Positions 23,791 through 32,935 of a DNA stretch of 64,000 nt are shown here, in pieces; the first letter of the stretch is position 1; every line of letters starts with the position of its first letter. This DNA is from Pseudomonadota bacterium (lineage in GTDB: Bacteria > Pseudomonadota > Alphaproteobacteria > Rhizobiales > Xanthobacteraceae), in assembly GCA_018242205.1 (NCBI GenBank), contig JAFECJ010000017.1:1-64000 (forward strand). The letters run 5' to 3'. The notes beneath the pieces were generated by a model that saw nothing but the letters and a program-made list of their open reading frames with translations, was not told the origin of the DNA and searched no databases. A program made the translations under genes and the position numbers.

Positions 23791-25184
23791 GCCCCTGATG
23801 AAACCAGTTCAGGCGCGGCGGCGGTCTCCGCCAGTTCGCCGAACAAGGTGTTGCTGCCCACATTCGTGATCGTCACCGGCACGATCTCCCCGATCAGTTC
23901 CGGCTTCGCCATGACGTGGACAGACTGCAGATATGGGGAGCGGCCGACCAGTTGCCCAGTGAGTTTTCCGGGCTTTTCGACCAGAATTTCCATGGTTTTG
24001 CCGACAAACGAGCTGTTAAACGCCTTCCATTGCCGGTCGATCACGGCCTGCAGACGCAGCAGCCGCTCGTGTTTCTCGGCATTCGGCACCTGATCGTCGA
24101 GCGTCGCGGCCGGGGTGCCAGGGCGCGGCGAGTAGCTGAAGGTATAGGCCATCACGAAATTGACCTCTTCGGCGAGCGCCAAAGTCTCGCGGAAATCCTC
24201 TTCCGTCTCGCCGGGGAAGCCGACGATGAAATCCGACGTGAAGGCGATATCGGGCCGCGCGGCGCGCAGGCGCTCGATCGCCGTCATGTATTCGCGGCGC
24301 GTGTGTCTGCGATTCATGCCGCTAAGAATGCGGTCCGAACCGGCCTGCACCGGCAGATGCACGTAAGGCATCAGCGCCGGCAGGTCGCCATGCGCGGCGA
24401 TGAGATCGGCGCAGACCGGCGACAGCATGTCGCGCGGATGGCTGGTCATGTAGCGCAGCCGTGCGATGCCCGGCACCTGCGCGATGCGGCGCATCAGCGC
24501 GCCGAGCGTGACGCTGCGGCCATTTTCGTCGACGCCGTGATAGGCGTTGACGTTCTGCCCGATCAGCGAGACTTCGCGCACGCCATTGGCGGCGAGCCGT
24601 TCGACGTCGGCGATAATCTTGGCGACCGGCCGCGACACCTCAGCGCCGCGCGTATAGGGCACGACGCAGAAGGTGCAGAACTTGTCGCAGCCTTCCTGCA
24701 CGGTGACGAAAGCCGATATGCCGCGCTTGCTGATCGCTTGCGGTGACGGCTGCGCCAGCGCGTCGAACTTGTCATCGAGCGGAAATTCGGTGTCGACGAT
24801 CTTCTCGCCATCGAGCGCGCGGGCGATCAGGCCCGGCAGCTTGTGATAGTTCTGCGAGCCGACCACGACGTCGACTGAATCGGTACGCCGGATGATCTCT
24901 TCGCCTTCGGCCTGCGCGACGCAGCCGGCGACCGCGATCAGCATGCGGCGACCTTCGACCTCGGCCTGATCCTTGAGCTCGCGCATGCGGCCGATTTCGG
25001 AATAGACCTTGTCGACCGCCTTCTCGCGGATGTGGCAGGTGTTGAGGATGATGAGGTCGGCCTCGGCGGGCGATTGCGTCTCGACGTAGCCCTCGGGCGC
25101 CAGCGTGTCCGCCATACGATGCGAATCGTAGACGTTCATCTGGCAGCCGAACGATTTGACGTGGACCTTGCGCAGTCTGTTCAT
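23787..25184 (-). CDS. miaB: tRNA-2-methylthio-N6-dimethylallyladenosine synthase MiaB
   Basis: Radical-SAM methylthiotransferase acting on i6A37 of tRNA. 465 residues from the ATG at 25184 ([17 protein letters not shown]). The N-terminal UPF0004 domain has Cys in GCQMN, NTCHIR and AGCVAQ, which bind the auxiliary cluster; the radical-SAM motif is CDKFCTFC; a TRAM domain ends the protein. An apparent extension to 25289 is repeat-derived and rejected. Confidence 0.97.
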   Translation of the reverse strand: MNRLRKVHVKSFGCQMNVYDSHRMADTLAPEGYVETQSPAEADLIILNTCHIREKAVDKVYSEIGRMRELKDQAEVEGRRMLIAVAGCVAQAEGEEIIRRTDSVDVVVGSQNYHKLPGLIARALDGEKIVDTEFPLDDKFDALAQPSPQAISKRGISAFVTVQEGCDKFCTFCVVPYTRGAEVSRPVAKIIADVERLAANGVREVSLIGQNVNAYHGVDENGRSVTLGALMRRIAQVPGIARLRYMTSHPRDMLSPVCADLIAAHGDLPALMPYVHLPVQAGSDRILSGMNRRHTRREYMTAIERLRAARPDIAFTSDFIVGFPGETEEDFRETLALAEEVNFVMAYTFSYSPRPGTPAATLDDQVPNAEKHERLLRLQAVIDRQWKAFNSSFVGKTMEILVEKPGKLTGQLVGRSPYLQSVHVMAKPELIGEIVPVTITNVGSNTLFGELAETAAAPELVSSGA

Positions 25185-25191
25185 CGGCTCT

Positions 25192-25222
25192 GTCATGCCC
25201 GGCTTTATGCCGGGCATCCACG
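25192..25222. repeat. Palindromic repeat, family A, between plsC and miaB
   Basis: GTCATGCCCGGC, a short loop and GCCGGGCATCCACG, in the same form as copies near 9.5 and 47.4 kb. It lies just upstream of the miaB start. Confidence 0.75.
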
Positions 25223-25295
25223 ATTTTTTCAAAAGATTAATGAAATCAGATATTTGGGTGGTCAGAATGCGCCCTGCTCGGGACCGCACATGTGG

Positions 25296-26096
25296 TTATT
25301 TGCCGGCGTGCAGCGGCCGGGTACGGCCGAGCAGGGTCGAGGTGGCGAGGCTGCGGACCGAATTCTCCAGCCGCCGCGCCAGTTGCTTGCGGTCGGTGGT
25401 GGCGTCGGCGGCAATCGGCTCGCCGTAGCTGATCACCACGTCGATCACGCCGCGACGCAGGAATGCCTTGAAATGCGGCATGAAATCGAGATCGCCATAC
25501 CAAGCGATCAGCGGCCGGTGCTGGCGGCCCATCGGGATGCCGTGGATCGCGGTGTAGCTGATCGACATCGGCTGAACGACGATGCCGGCCTCGGCGCGCG
25601 CGCCGGCCTCGCGCACGACGCCGATCAGCGCTGAGCGGAACGGCAGTACGCGATTGCCATCGCTCGATGTGCCTTCGGCGAACAGCACGACGGAGATGTC
25701 CGACTGCAAGCGCTGCACCATGTCGGCGATGGCGTCGCCGGTCTGCTGGCGCCGCGAACGGTCGACGAACACGGTGCGCTGCAGTTTCGCCGTCGGCCCG
25801 ACCAGCGGCCATTTGGCGACCTCGGCCTTGGACACGAAGGCGATCGGCGCGATCGAGCCGATCACCAGGATGTCGGCCCAGGACACGTGATTGGATACGA
25901 ACAGCACGGCACGATCGCGCACCGGTTCGCCGACGACCCTGATCCGAAAGCGCAAGAGCTTGCACAGCACGGCGTAATAGCCGGAGGCCACGGTGCCCCA
26001 GCCGGGCAGGCCGAGTTTGCCGATGGTCCACTGGATGGCGATGATCAGCGGGGTCATCGTGAAGAAGAACACCGCGATGAACAGCGAGTACAGCAT
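25296..26096 (-). CDS. plsC: 1-acyl-sn-glycerol-3-phosphate (lysophospholipid) acyltransferase
   Basis: 266 residues from the ATG at 26096 (MLYSLFIAVFFF). One or two N-terminal membrane helices precede the acyltransferase domain with the HX4D catalytic motif in NHVSWAD and the later FAEGTSSDG block. The family transfers acyl chains to lysophosphatidic acid, though an ornithine-lipid acyltransferase (OlsA type) is possible. An upstream extension to 26222 contains repeat-encoded FVPAQAGIQ and VPAFAGTS and is rejected. Confidence 0.92.
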   Translation of the reverse strand: MLYSLFIAVFFFTMTPLIIAIQWTIGKLGLPGWGTVASGYYAVLCKLLRFRIRVVGEPVRDRAVLFVSNHVSWADILVIGSIAPIAFVSKAEVAKWPLVGPTAKLQRTVFVDRSRRQQTGDAIADMVQRLQSDISVVLFAEGTSSDGNRVLPFRSALIGVVREAGARAEAGIVVQPMSISYTAIHGIPMGRQHRPLIAWYGDLDFMPHFKAFLRRGVIDVVISYGEPIAADATTDRKQLARRLENSVRSLATSTLLGRTRPLHAGK

Positions 26097-26110
26097 CACA
26101 TCAATCCCGC

Positions 26111-26194
26111 TCGTCCCCGCGAATGCCGGGACCCAGAAAGCCGCAAATAGAGGCTTCTGAAATTTGCCCTGGATTCCCGCTTGCGCGGGAACGA
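26111..26194. repeat. Composite palindromic repeat, family B (BIME-like)
   Basis: Two inward-facing hairpin units, 26111-26136 (CCCGCGAATGCCGGG core) and 26169-26194 (CCCGCTTGCGCGGG core), flank about 30 bp of unique DNA between fur and plsC. A matching pair is at 27896-27992. Confidence 0.75.
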
Positions 26195-26223
26195 ACGGAG
26201 TGTGGGACACGCGAGGGTGCACA

Positions 26224-26691
26224 TCAGGAGTTCTTGTCGTCCTTCAGCGGCACCGCATAAAGCTCGAGCCGGTGATCGACCAGCTTGTAGCCTAGCTTGC
26301 GTGCCACCTCGGCCTGCAGCCGCTCGATTTCCTCGGACTGGAATTCGATGACCTCGCCGGTGCGCAGATTGATGAGGTGATCGTGATGCGCGTCCGACGA
26401 GGTCTCGTAGCGGGCGCGGCCTTCGCGGAAATCGTGACGTTCGATGATGCCGGAATCTTCGAACAGCTTTACCGTGCGATAGACGGTGGAGATCGAGATG
26501 CGGTCGTCGACCTTGGCGCAGCGCCGGTACAGTTCCTCGACGTCGGGATGATCGTCGGATTCGGCCAGCACGCGCGCGATGACGCGGCGCTGCTCGGTCA
26601 TGCGCATGCCCTTGGCGGCGCAGAGCGCCTCGATACTGGGGCGCGGCGCCGCCGGGTCGGCTTCGGGATCGATTTTGGTCTTTATCGTCAT
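26224..26691 (-). CDS. fur: Fur-family metal-responsive regulator (Fur/Mur)
   Basis: 155 residues. Winged helix N-terminus (about 25-95: MTEQRRVIARVL, ISISTVYRTVKLFEDSGII) and a metal-binding dimer domain with DAHHDHLI. The CxxC zinc site of E. coli Fur is replaced (HHDHLINLRTG), as in the alphaproteobacterial Fur/Mur branch, which often senses Mn2+. It lies 12 bp after rimI in the conserved tsaB-rimI-fur order. Confidence 0.94.
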   Translation of the reverse strand: MTIKTKIDPEADPAAPRPSIEALCAAKGMRMTEQRRVIARVLAESDDHPDVEELYRRCAKVDDRISISTVYRTVKLFEDSGIIERHDFREGRARYETSSDAHHDHLINLRTGEVIEFQSEEIERLQAEVARKLGYKLVDHRLELYAVPLKDDKNS

Positions 26692-26703
26692 GGCCGTCGC
26701 AGT

Positions 26704-27195
26704 TTACGCGATATCACGTCGCAAAACCAAGGCGGCGGCGGTCCGGCCACCCGGCAGCGGATAATAATTCGGGCGCTTGCCGACCTCGCGAAAACCGGCG
26801 CCGCGGTAGAGCGCGATCGCCGGCGCATTGCTTTCGTCGACCTCGAGAAACAGCGCCTTGACGCCCAGCGCGGCCAGCCGGCCGAGATGCAGGTTGAGGA
26901 GTTGCCGGGCGAAACCGCGGCCCCGGTGACGGCGGGCCACGGCGATCGACAGGATTTCCGCTTCGTCGGCGGCACGGCGCGATAGCACGAAGCCGGCGAA
27001 GGCGCCGCCGACGCGCAGACTGTGCGCCAGCACCCGGCCGTCGACCAAGAGGCTCTCGACTTCCTCGTCGCTCCAGCCGCGGTGAAACGATTGCGCATGT
27101 AGCGCCGCGATGGCGGCGGCATCGCGCGGATGCGCCGCCGCGATCTGAGGCGTGCCGCCTCCGACTCCGAACATTCGGCGCAACAGCGCGATCAT
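26704..27195 (-). CDS. rimI: Ribosomal-protein-alanine N-acetyltransferase RimI
   Basis: GNAT acetyltransferase for the N-terminus of S18. 163 residues from the ATG at 27195, which overlaps the tsaB stop (ATGA). The acetyl-CoA pyrophosphate loop is ARRHRGRGFARQLL, followed by LEVDESNAPAIALYRGAGF. The longer frame to 27315 overlaps tsaB extensively and is rejected. Confidence 0.94.
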   Translation of the reverse strand: MIALLRRMFGVGGGTPQIAAAHPRDAAAIAALHAQSFHRGWSDEEVESLLVDGRVLAHSLRVGGAFAGFVLSRRAADEAEILSIAVARRHRGRGFARQLLNLHLGRLAALGVKALFLEVDESNAPAIALYRGAGFREVGKRPNYYPLPGGRTAAALVLRRDIA

Positions 27196-27878
27196 GGTTG
27201 TGCAATTGGCGCTGCGAGTGACGGCGCCGGCGGCAGCGCGTCCGGTGCCTTCAGGTAAAACGGCTTTGGCGGCGCGGTGGCGACCTCGGCGAGCTGGCCC
27301 AGCCGCCCGACCCATTCGATCAGCGGTGCTGGCTGCTGATCGACGGCGGCCGGTGTCGGTGTGCCGGAGGGCCAGGCTGCGGCGAGCATCGCCGCCGCGT
27401 TACCGACCAGGCGCGGCCGCAGCGGCGCCACCAGTTCGAGCGCTTCGGCAATGGACGTGACACGGGGGCTGACCAGATCATCGCCATCGGTGCCGAAGGC
27501 CTGCAGATAAACGTGGTTGTGACGGGCATCGATCACCGAGACGACCGGCGATGAGGCATCGCCGGCGATCAGCGGCGCAGCCAATGCCTCGAGCGTCGTG
27601 ATGCCGACGACCGGCTTGCCGGTGGCGAGGCCGATGCCGCGCGCCGCCGATATGCCGACGCGCAGGCCGGTGAAACTCCCCGGGCCGACTGTGACGGCGA
27701 TGCGGTCGATGACGGAGAAATAGAAGGCGGCGTTGTCGCGCAGCCGCGCCAGCATCGGCATCAGCGCCTCGGCGTGGCCGCGCGCCATCAGCTGCGTGTC
27801 CTCGGCCGCGACCATGTCGCCGTCGAGCAGGGCAACGGAGCACGCGTCGAGCGCGGTATCGATGGCGAGAATGCGCAT
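27192..27878 (-). CDS. tsaB: tRNA threonylcarbamoyladenosine biosynthesis protein TsaB
   Basis: Partner of TsaD in t6A37 formation on ANN-decoding tRNAs. 228 residues from the ATG at 27878 (MRILAIDTALDACSVAL). The ASKHA fold signature is RILAIDTA plus TVGPGSFTGLRVGISAARGI. The extension to 27989 is read from repeat DNA (GSPAFAGDDD) and is rejected. It leads the tsaB-rimI-fur block. Confidence 0.95.
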   Translation of the reverse strand: MRILAIDTALDACSVALLDGDMVAAEDTQLMARGHAEALMPMLARLRDNAAFYFSVIDRIAVTVGPGSFTGLRVGISAARGIGLATGKPVVGITTLEALAAPLIAGDASSPVVSVIDARHNHVYLQAFGTDGDDLVSPRVTSIAEALELVAPLRPRLVGNAAAMLAAAWPSGTPTPAAVDQQPAPLIEWVGRLGQLAEVATAPPKPFYLKAPDALPPAPSLAAPIAQP

Positions 27879-27895
27879 GGGGCCTACGGCGTCGT

Positions 27896-27992
27896 CGTCA
27901 TCGCCCGCGAAAGCGGGCGATCCAGTACTCTCTGTCGGCAATATAGCCGAAGCGCCGCGGATACTGGATGCCCCGCTTTCGCGGGGCATGAC
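27896..27992. repeat. Composite palindromic repeat, family B, between the NifU-family gene and tsaB
   Basis: Two hairpins (CGCCCGC-GAAA-GCGGGCG and CCCCGC-TTTC-GCGGGG) face each other about 35 bp apart, each ending in ATCCAGTA or its complement. Same architecture as 26111-26194. Confidence 0.75.
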
Positions 27993-28001
27993 AGCTGTGG
28001 A

Positions 28002-28556
28002 TCAAACCGGCCGGACTTCGGTCACCTCGGGCACGAAGTGCCGCAGCAGGTTCTGGATGCCGTGCTGCAAGGTCGCGGTCGAGGACGGGCAGCCCGAGCA
28101 GGCGCCTTTCATCTGCAGGAAGACCACGCCTTCCTTGAAGCCGCGGAAGGTGATGTCGCCGCCGTCGCCGGCCACCGCCGGGCGCACGCGCGTCTCGATC
28201 AGATCCTTGATGGTGGCGACTGTCTCGGAGTCCGCGGCGTCGAAGAATTCATCCTCGCCCGCCGCCTCGGCGCCGTTGTTCACGATCGGCGCGCCGGACA
28301 TGTAGTGTTCCATGATAGCGCCGAGGATCGCCGGCTTCATCTGTTGCCAGTCGCCGTCATTCTTGGTCACCGAGATGAAGTCGGCGCCGAAGAACACGCC
28401 GCCGACATTCGGGATGTCGAACAGCCGCTCGGCGAGCGGCGACTGCGCCGCCGCTTCGCGCGTCGGCATATCGAGCGTGCCGGCGTCGAGCACCGGCTTA
28501 CCGGGCAGGAATTTCAGCGTCGCCGGATTCGGCGTCGCTTCGGTCTGGATGAACAT
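28002..28556 (-). CDS. NifU-family (Nfu) iron-sulfur cluster carrier
   Basis: 184 residues. The N-terminal Nfu domain (about 1-90, MFIQTEATPNPATLKFLPG) is followed by the NifU C-terminal domain (about 105-180) with GACSGCPSS, whose CxxC carries a transferable 4Fe-4S cluster. It would deliver clusters to proteins such as MiaB encoded nearby; that link is inference. It is separated from tsaB by a composite repeat. Confidence 0.95.
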   Translation of the reverse strand: MFIQTEATPNPATLKFLPGKPVLDAGTLDMPTREAAAQSPLAERLFDIPNVGGVFFGADFISVTKNDGDWQQMKPAILGAIMEHYMSGAPIVNNGAEAAGEDEFFDAADSETVATIKDLIETRVRPAVAGDGGDITFRGFKEGVVFLQMKGACSGCPSSTATLQHGIQNLLRHFVPEVTEVRPV

Positions 28557-28651
28557 GGCTCAAATCTCCCATCCCGCCCGGGTTCAAGGCCCGGCGGACC
28601 CCTCATACATGGGAGGTTTGGCGGAACGGGTCAACCGGACCGATTCCCACC

Positions 28652-29020
28652 TCAGGACGGGTTCGGCGCCAGCACCCGCAGGCGGTGACCGTCCGGGTCG
28701 AGCGCAACGAAGGTATGGCCGAAATCCATCTCGACCGGCTCCTGGGCGATCTTGAGCCCGCGTTTGACCCATTCGCCATGGTAATCGAGCACAGCCTTGG
28801 TGCTGTCCATGGTGAAATCCAGTTCCAGGGCGCCCGGCGCGCCGGCCGGCGCCGGTTTGACCTCGTCGCGCTGCCACAGGCCGAGCATGACCGGTGGCAT
28901 GGGAAACATGGCGAAATTGGCCGACGATTCGACCGGCTCGGTGCCGAGCAGGCCGCGATAGAAGTGGGTGCTGGCAGCGACGTCTTTGACGTAAAGGACG
29001 ACAAGTCCGAAAGGCAGCAT
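28652..29020 (-). CDS. VOC-superfamily (glyoxalase/bleomycin-resistance-like) protein
   Basis: 122 residues, a single vicinal-oxygen-chelate domain of two beta-alpha-beta-beta-beta units: LVVLYVKDVAASTHFYRGLLG and GHTFVALDPDGHRLRVLAP. The start at 29020 has a clear AGGAGG site. Substrate unknown. It lies 65 bp downstream of a WYL-domain regulator on the same strand, so the two probably form a regulator-effector pair. Confidence 0.88.
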   Translation of the reverse strand: MLPFGLVVLYVKDVAASTHFYRGLLGTEPVESSANFAMFPMPPVMLGLWQRDEVKPAPAGAPGALELDFTMDSTKAVLDYHGEWVKRGLKIAQEPVEMDFGHTFVALDPDGHRLRVLAPNPS

Positions 29021-29085
29021 GATGCGATCCTCCTGTGATACGGGAGGACCTAAAGGCTGCCGCTGTCAGTTCCTGTCAGTAGCCT

Positions 29086-29766
29086 TCATCGCGGGCCAAT
29101 GCCCATCTGCTTTTGCCAGTCCTTCAGCATCGCGGCGCGACGCTTGGGATAGCGCGCGTCGGTTTCAAGCAGATTGCCGATGCGGTCGATGCGGAAGTGG
29201 CGATAGTCCTGGCGCAGTTCGCACCAGGCGACGACGATTCGCGCCTCCTCGAAGAAGCCGACGGCGAAGGGCCAGATGGTGCGGTGCGTGGCGGCGCTGC
29301 CGGCGTCGCGATAATCAATCTCGAGCTTGTGCTCGCGCCGGATGGCGTCGCGGATCGGCGCCATCGCGGCGAGGTTGTTGCTGCGTGTCACGATCAGCAG
29401 ACTCGGATTGTCGAACTGCGCGCGGCGGTCCGGCGGCAACACCGCAGCGACCTTGGCCATGACATCCATCGCCGCCTGCGCCAGGCGCGGGTCGCCGTTT
29501 TCGGCGACCCAATGCGAGCCGAGCATCAGGGCTTCGACTTCATCCTCGGTGAACATCAGCGGCGGCAATGTGAAACCGGGCCGCAGCACATAGCCGAGGC
29601 CGGGTTCGCCGTCGATCGGCGCGCCCTGCGCCTGCAGGCTGGCGATGTCGCGGTAGAGCGTGCGCAAGCTGATGGCGAGTTCGCGCGCCAATTCCTCGCC
29701 ACGCACCGGATGGCGGCGACGGCGCAGCAGCTGCACCAGATCGAGCAGACGGACGGCGCGCGACAA
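29086..29766 (-). CDS. YafY-type transcriptional regulator (HTH + WYL domain)
   Basis: 226 residues. The N-terminal HTH_11 domain (about 1-60, RLLDLVQLLRRRRHPVRGEELARELAISLRTLYRDIASLQ) is followed by a WYL-type ligand domain (about 135-200; the strand reads IVVAWCELRQDYRHFRIDRI). WYL regulators often sense nucleotides or nucleic acids. The start codon is TTG with no strong ribosome-binding site, so the exact N-terminus is uncertain. It lies just upstream of the VOC gene. Confidence 0.9.
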   Translation of the reverse strand: MSRAVRLLDLVQLLRRRRHPVRGEELARELAISLRTLYRDIASLQAQGAPIDGEPGLGYVLRPGFTLPPLMFTEDEVEALMLGSHWVAENGDPRLAQAAMDVMAKVAAVLPPDRRAQFDNPSLLIVTRSNNLAAMAPIRDAIRREHKLEIDYRDAGSAATHRTIWPFAVGFFEEARIVVAWCELRQDYRHFRIDRIGNLLETDARYPKRRAAMLKDWQKQMGIGPR

Positions 29767-29784
29767 GGGCGCGATCGATGGCGC

Positions 29785-30279
29785 TTACGCCATCGCCTCC
29801 AGTTCCTCGTCGTTGAGCGAGCCCGGCACGATGGCCACCGGAATGGGAAACGTACCGGCGGTTTTCGGCAGGTTGGAGATCAGCGGACCGGGTCCCTCCT
29901 TGCCGGTCGCGGCGGCGAGCACCAGGATGCCGATGTCGTCGTCTTCCTCGATCAGCTTGAGGATCTCGTCGGCGATCGCGCCTTCGCGGATGACGCGGTC
30001 CGGCGCCTGGTGCGTGATCTTCTTGGCGCGCGCCGCGTATTTGTCGAGCGCGGCGTTGGCCGCTTCCATCGCTTCGGCCCTCATGATGTCGGCGACGCCG
30101 AGCCATTGCTGGCTGCGTTCGCTGGTGTCGATCACGCGCAGCATCACGATGTGCGACTTGGTGCGTGCGGCGCGGCTTGCCGCCCAGAACACCGCGCGGT
30201 CGCACTCTTCGGAATCGTCGATGACGACGAGATATTTGCGCTTGTGGCCGGCTTCGTTACTGCGGCGCTTCTTCGGCAT
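29785..30279 (-). CDS. Universal stress protein (UspA family)
   Basis: 164 residues with a basic N-terminal tail, then one Usp domain: KYLVVIDDSEECDRAVFWAASRAA, ILVLAAATG and a C-terminal PVAIVPGS. The G-2x-G-9x-G(S/T) ATP-binding pattern is only partly conserved (GKEGPGPLISNLPKTAG), so ATP binding is uncertain. It lies between the WYL regulator and trpS with 18 bp to the former. Confidence 0.9.
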   Translation of the reverse strand: MPKKRRSNEAGHKRKYLVVIDDSEECDRAVFWAASRAARTKSHIVMLRVIDTSERSQQWLGVADIMRAEAMEAANAALDKYAARAKKITHQAPDRVIREGAIADEILKLIEEDDDIGILVLAAATGKEGPGPLISNLPKTAGTFPIPVAIVPGSLNDEELEAMA

Positions 30280-30330
30280 CGGGGCTCCTTACGCCGGGAT
30301 GTCGGCAGGGTTCAATGTCGGCAGACATAA

Positions 30331-30357
30331 GGGCGTTTACGCCCGTCTTCGACGGGC
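30331..30357 (-). terminator. Overlapping hairpins downstream of trpS
   Basis: GGGCGTTTACGCCC (30331-30344) and GCCCGTCTTCGACGGGC (30341-30357) share four bases, so only one can form at a time. There is no strong T run; the second hairpin resembles the family A repeat. Confidence 0.4.
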
Positions 30358-30475
30358 ATGACGAATGCACAAGGCATGAATGGTGGCATGCCGCGGCGGG
30401 GCGCGACAAGCCTCGCCGGTTGAGCACTTTGCCCGCAATTTGCGCAGCGCACGCGCCGGGGCACGCGCTTTCGCG

Positions 30476-31513
30476 TTATTTTCTGCGAACGAAGCCGACG
30501 ATGTCCTTCACGGCTTTCATGTTTTCGTCGGCGATCGTTGCGGCGCGCTGCGCGCCATCGGCCAGTACGGAATCGATATAGGCCGGATCCTGCACCAGTT
30601 TCTTCATCTCGGCGCCGATCGGCCCGAGCTTGGCCACGGCGAGATCGACCAGCGCCGACTTGAAGCCGGAGAATTGCGCGCCGCCGAAATCGCGCAGCAC
30701 GTCGGCCTTGGTCTTGTTGTCGAGCGCGGCGTAGATGCCGACCAGGTTGTCGGCCTCCGGACGCGGCGCGAGACCTTTCTCCTCGCTCGGCAGCGGCTCC
30801 GGATCGGTCTTGGCCTTGCGAATCTTCTGCGCGATGGCATCGGCGTCGTCGGTCAGGTTGATGCGCGAATAGTCCGACGGCTCGGACTTCGACATCTTCT
30901 TCGAGCCGTCGCGCAGACTCATGACGCGCGTCGCCGGGCCCTGGATGATCGGCTCGGGCAGCGGGAAGAAGCCGGCGCTGTAACCGCGCGCGCGGATATT
31001 GTCGCCGAAGTCGTTGTTGAATTTCTGTGCGATGTCGCGCGCCAGTTCGAGATGCTGCTTCTGGTCCTCGCCGACCGGAACATGCGTCGCTCGATAGGCC
31101 AGAATGTCGGCGGCCATCAGGTTCGGATAAACATAAAGACCGACCGACGCGTTCTCGCGGTCCTTGCCGGCCTTCTCCTTGAACTGCGTCATGCGGTTGA
31201 GCCAGCCGATGCGGGCGACGCAGTTGAACACCCAGGCAAGCTCGGCATGCGCCGTCACCTGGCTCTGGTTGAAGACGATGTGCTTCTTCGGATCGATGCC
31301 GGCGGCGATGAAGGCGGCCGTCACTTCACGCGTGTTGCGGGTAAGCTCCGCCGGGTCCTGCCAGACCGTGATCGCGTGCATGTCGACGACGCAATAGATG
31401 CAGTCGTGGGTGTCCTGCAGCGCCACGAATTTCTTGATCGCGCCCAGATAGTTGCCGAGGTGCAGGTTGCCGGTCGGCTGCACGCCGGAAAATACCAATT
31501 CCTTGAATGACAT
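30476..31513 (-). CDS. trpS: Tryptophanyl-tRNA synthetase
   Basis: 345 residues from the ATG at 31513 ([25 protein letters not shown]). Class I synthetase with the HIGH-like HLGN and the KMSKS loop as [32 protein letters not shown] is the family block. The upstream frame to 31600 is not conserved. Single gene followed by hairpins; in many relatives it lies beside a universal stress gene, as here. Confidence 0.97.
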   Translation of the reverse strand: MSFKELVFSGVQPTGNLHLGNYLGAIKKFVALQDTHDCIYCVVDMHAITVWQDPAELTRNTREVTAAFIAAGIDPKKHIVFNQSQVTAHAELAWVFNCVARIGWLNRMTQFKEKAGKDRENASVGLYVYPNLMAADILAYRATHVPVGEDQKQHLELARDIAQKFNNDFGDNIRARGYSAGFFPLPEPIIQGPATRVMSLRDGSKKMSKSEPSDYSRINLTDDADAIAQKIRKAKTDPEPLPSEEKGLAPRPEADNLVGIYAALDNKTKADVLRDFGGAQFSGFKSALVDLAVAKLGPIGAEMKKLVQDPAYIDSVLADGAQRAATIADENMKAVKDIVGFVRRK

Positions 31514-31640
31514 GTCCTCACTCCGGGCGGATTGTGGCGGGCCACATCGCATAATGGCGTTTGGCGCGCAACCCCGGCCGGGTTTTCCGGCCCGGCGCAT
31601 GCGGCTATAGGTGACGTGGGCGCGACCGACAGGGCTTCAA

Positions 31641-31757
31641 ATGACCAAAGACGAACTGATCATCCAGCTGGTGAAAGTGGCCCTGGGCATCCTGATCGGC
31701 GGCTATTTTCTCTGGTGGAGTCTGGAAGTGCTGAGACGGCTGCCGCCGCCACATTAG
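31641..31757 (+). CDS. Tiny membrane protein (38 aa), hypothetical
   Basis: ATG at 31641 after a weak AGGG site; stop at 31757. MTKDELIIQLVKVALGILIG continues into a GYFLWW segment, forming one transmembrane helix (about 8-28), with a basic end LRRLPPPH. Too short for homology-based recognition. The helical, positively charged pattern is coherent and the frame fills the gap between divergent trpS and the kinase gene. Confidence 0.5.
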   Translation: MTKDELIIQLVKVALGILIGGYFLWWSLEVLRRLPPPH

Positions 31758-31837
31758 CCGTCCTTTGACGGTCCGCGCATTGCCTCACCGTCCTGCGCCG
31801 TTATAGTGCGCGCGGTTTTGATCAAACGAGGTATCGC

Positions 31838-32839
31838 ATGACCGCTTCCCGCTACGACGTGCTCGGCATCGGCAACGCCATCGTCGACGTCATCGCTCGC
31901 GCCGACGACGACTTTCTGGTCGCCCAGGGCATGCGGAAAGGGGCCATGACGCTGATCGACGAGGCGCGCGCCCAGGCGATCTACGACGCCATGGGGCCGG
32001 CGACCGAATCCTCCGGCGGCTCGGCGGCCAACACCATCGCCGGCGTGGCGAGCTTCGGCGCCCGCGCCGCCTTTGTCGGCAAGGTCAAGGACGACGAGCT
32101 CGGCAAGGCTTTCGCCCACGATATCCGGTCGCTGCGCGTCGCCTTCGACACCAAGGCCGCCAATGACGGCCCGTCGACCGCGCGCTGTTACATCATGGTG
32201 ACGCCGGACGGCGAGCGCACCATGAACACGTATCTCGGCGCGGCGCAGGACCTCAAGCCGAGCGATATCGACGAAGCGCAAATTGCCGCGGCCGAAGTCG
32301 TTTATCTCGAAGGCTATTTGTGGGATCCGCCGCAGGCCAAAGAGGCCTTCGTCAAGGCCGCCGACATCGCGCATAAGAACGGCCGCCGCGTCGCGCTCAC
32401 CTTGTCGGATTCGTTCTGCGTCGATCGCTATCGCGGCGAATTTCTCGACCTCATCCGCAAGGGCACGGTCGATATCGTCTTCGCCAACGAGCACGAACTG
32501 CACAGTCTGTATGAGACCTCGGACTTCGCCGTCGCGAGCCTGGCGCTGCAGAAGGAAGCCAAGCTCGCCGTCGTGACCCGCAGCGAAAAGGGCTGCGTCG
32601 TGATCACGCCGGATCGCATCGAAGCCGTGGCGGCGGCCCCGGTTCAGCAGGTGGCGGATGTCACCGGCGCCGGCGATCTGTTCGCGGCCGGCTTCCTGGT
32701 CGGTCTCGCCCGCGGCAAGGATCACAAGACGGCGGCCCGGCTCGGCGGCCTCGCGGCGGCCGAGGTGATCCAGCACATCGGTGCCCGTCCCGCTGTGTCG
32801 TTGAAGGCGCTGGCGGCCGAGAACGGGCTCGCTTTGTAG
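31838..32839 (+). CDS. PfkB-family sugar/nucleoside kinase (adenosine-kinase-like)
   Basis: 333 residues. Ribokinase fold: N-terminal GIGNAIVDVIA, the ESSGGSAANTIAGVASFGA substrate block, and the C-terminal signature DVTGAGDLFAAGFLVGLARG with the catalytic Asp and anion hole. Annotated relatives in alphaproteobacteria are called adenosine kinase; the true substrate is not certain. It precedes a hypothetical gene by 96 bp with an inverted repeat between. Confidence 0.93.
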   Translation: MTASRYDVLGIGNAIVDVIARADDDFLVAQGMRKGAMTLIDEARAQAIYDAMGPATESSGGSAANTIAGVASFGARAAFVGKVKDDELGKAFAHDIRSLRVAFDTKAANDGPSTARCYIMVTPDGERTMNTYLGAAQDLKPSDIDEAQIAAAEVVYLEGYLWDPPQAKEAFVKAADIAHKNGRRVALTLSDSFCVDRYRGEFLDLIRKGTVDIVFANEHELHSLYETSDFAVASLALQKEAKLAVVTRSEKGCVVITPDRIEAVAAAPVQQVADVTGAGDLFAAGFLVGLARGKDHKTAARLGGLAAAEVIQHIGARPAVSLKALAAENGLAL

Positions 32840-32880
32840 GCCATTGGCCGATCCCGAACGGCCGATCCCCTCTCTGGTAA

Positions 32881-32912
32881 CCAATTGGTAACCGAACGTG
32901 GTTACCGATTGG
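32881..32912 (+). promoter_or_regulatory. Near-perfect inverted repeat before the 336-aa gene
   Basis: CCAATTGGTAACC, 6 bp, GGTTACCGATTGG: 13-bp arms with one mismatch, ending 23 bp before the ATG at 32936. An extra GGTAACCAATT direct copy precedes it. It could be an operator for a dimeric regulator or an RNA hairpin that affects translation; no T run follows. Confidence 0.6.
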
Positions 32913-32935
32913 TGAACAATTGCCGGAGCAGGGCC

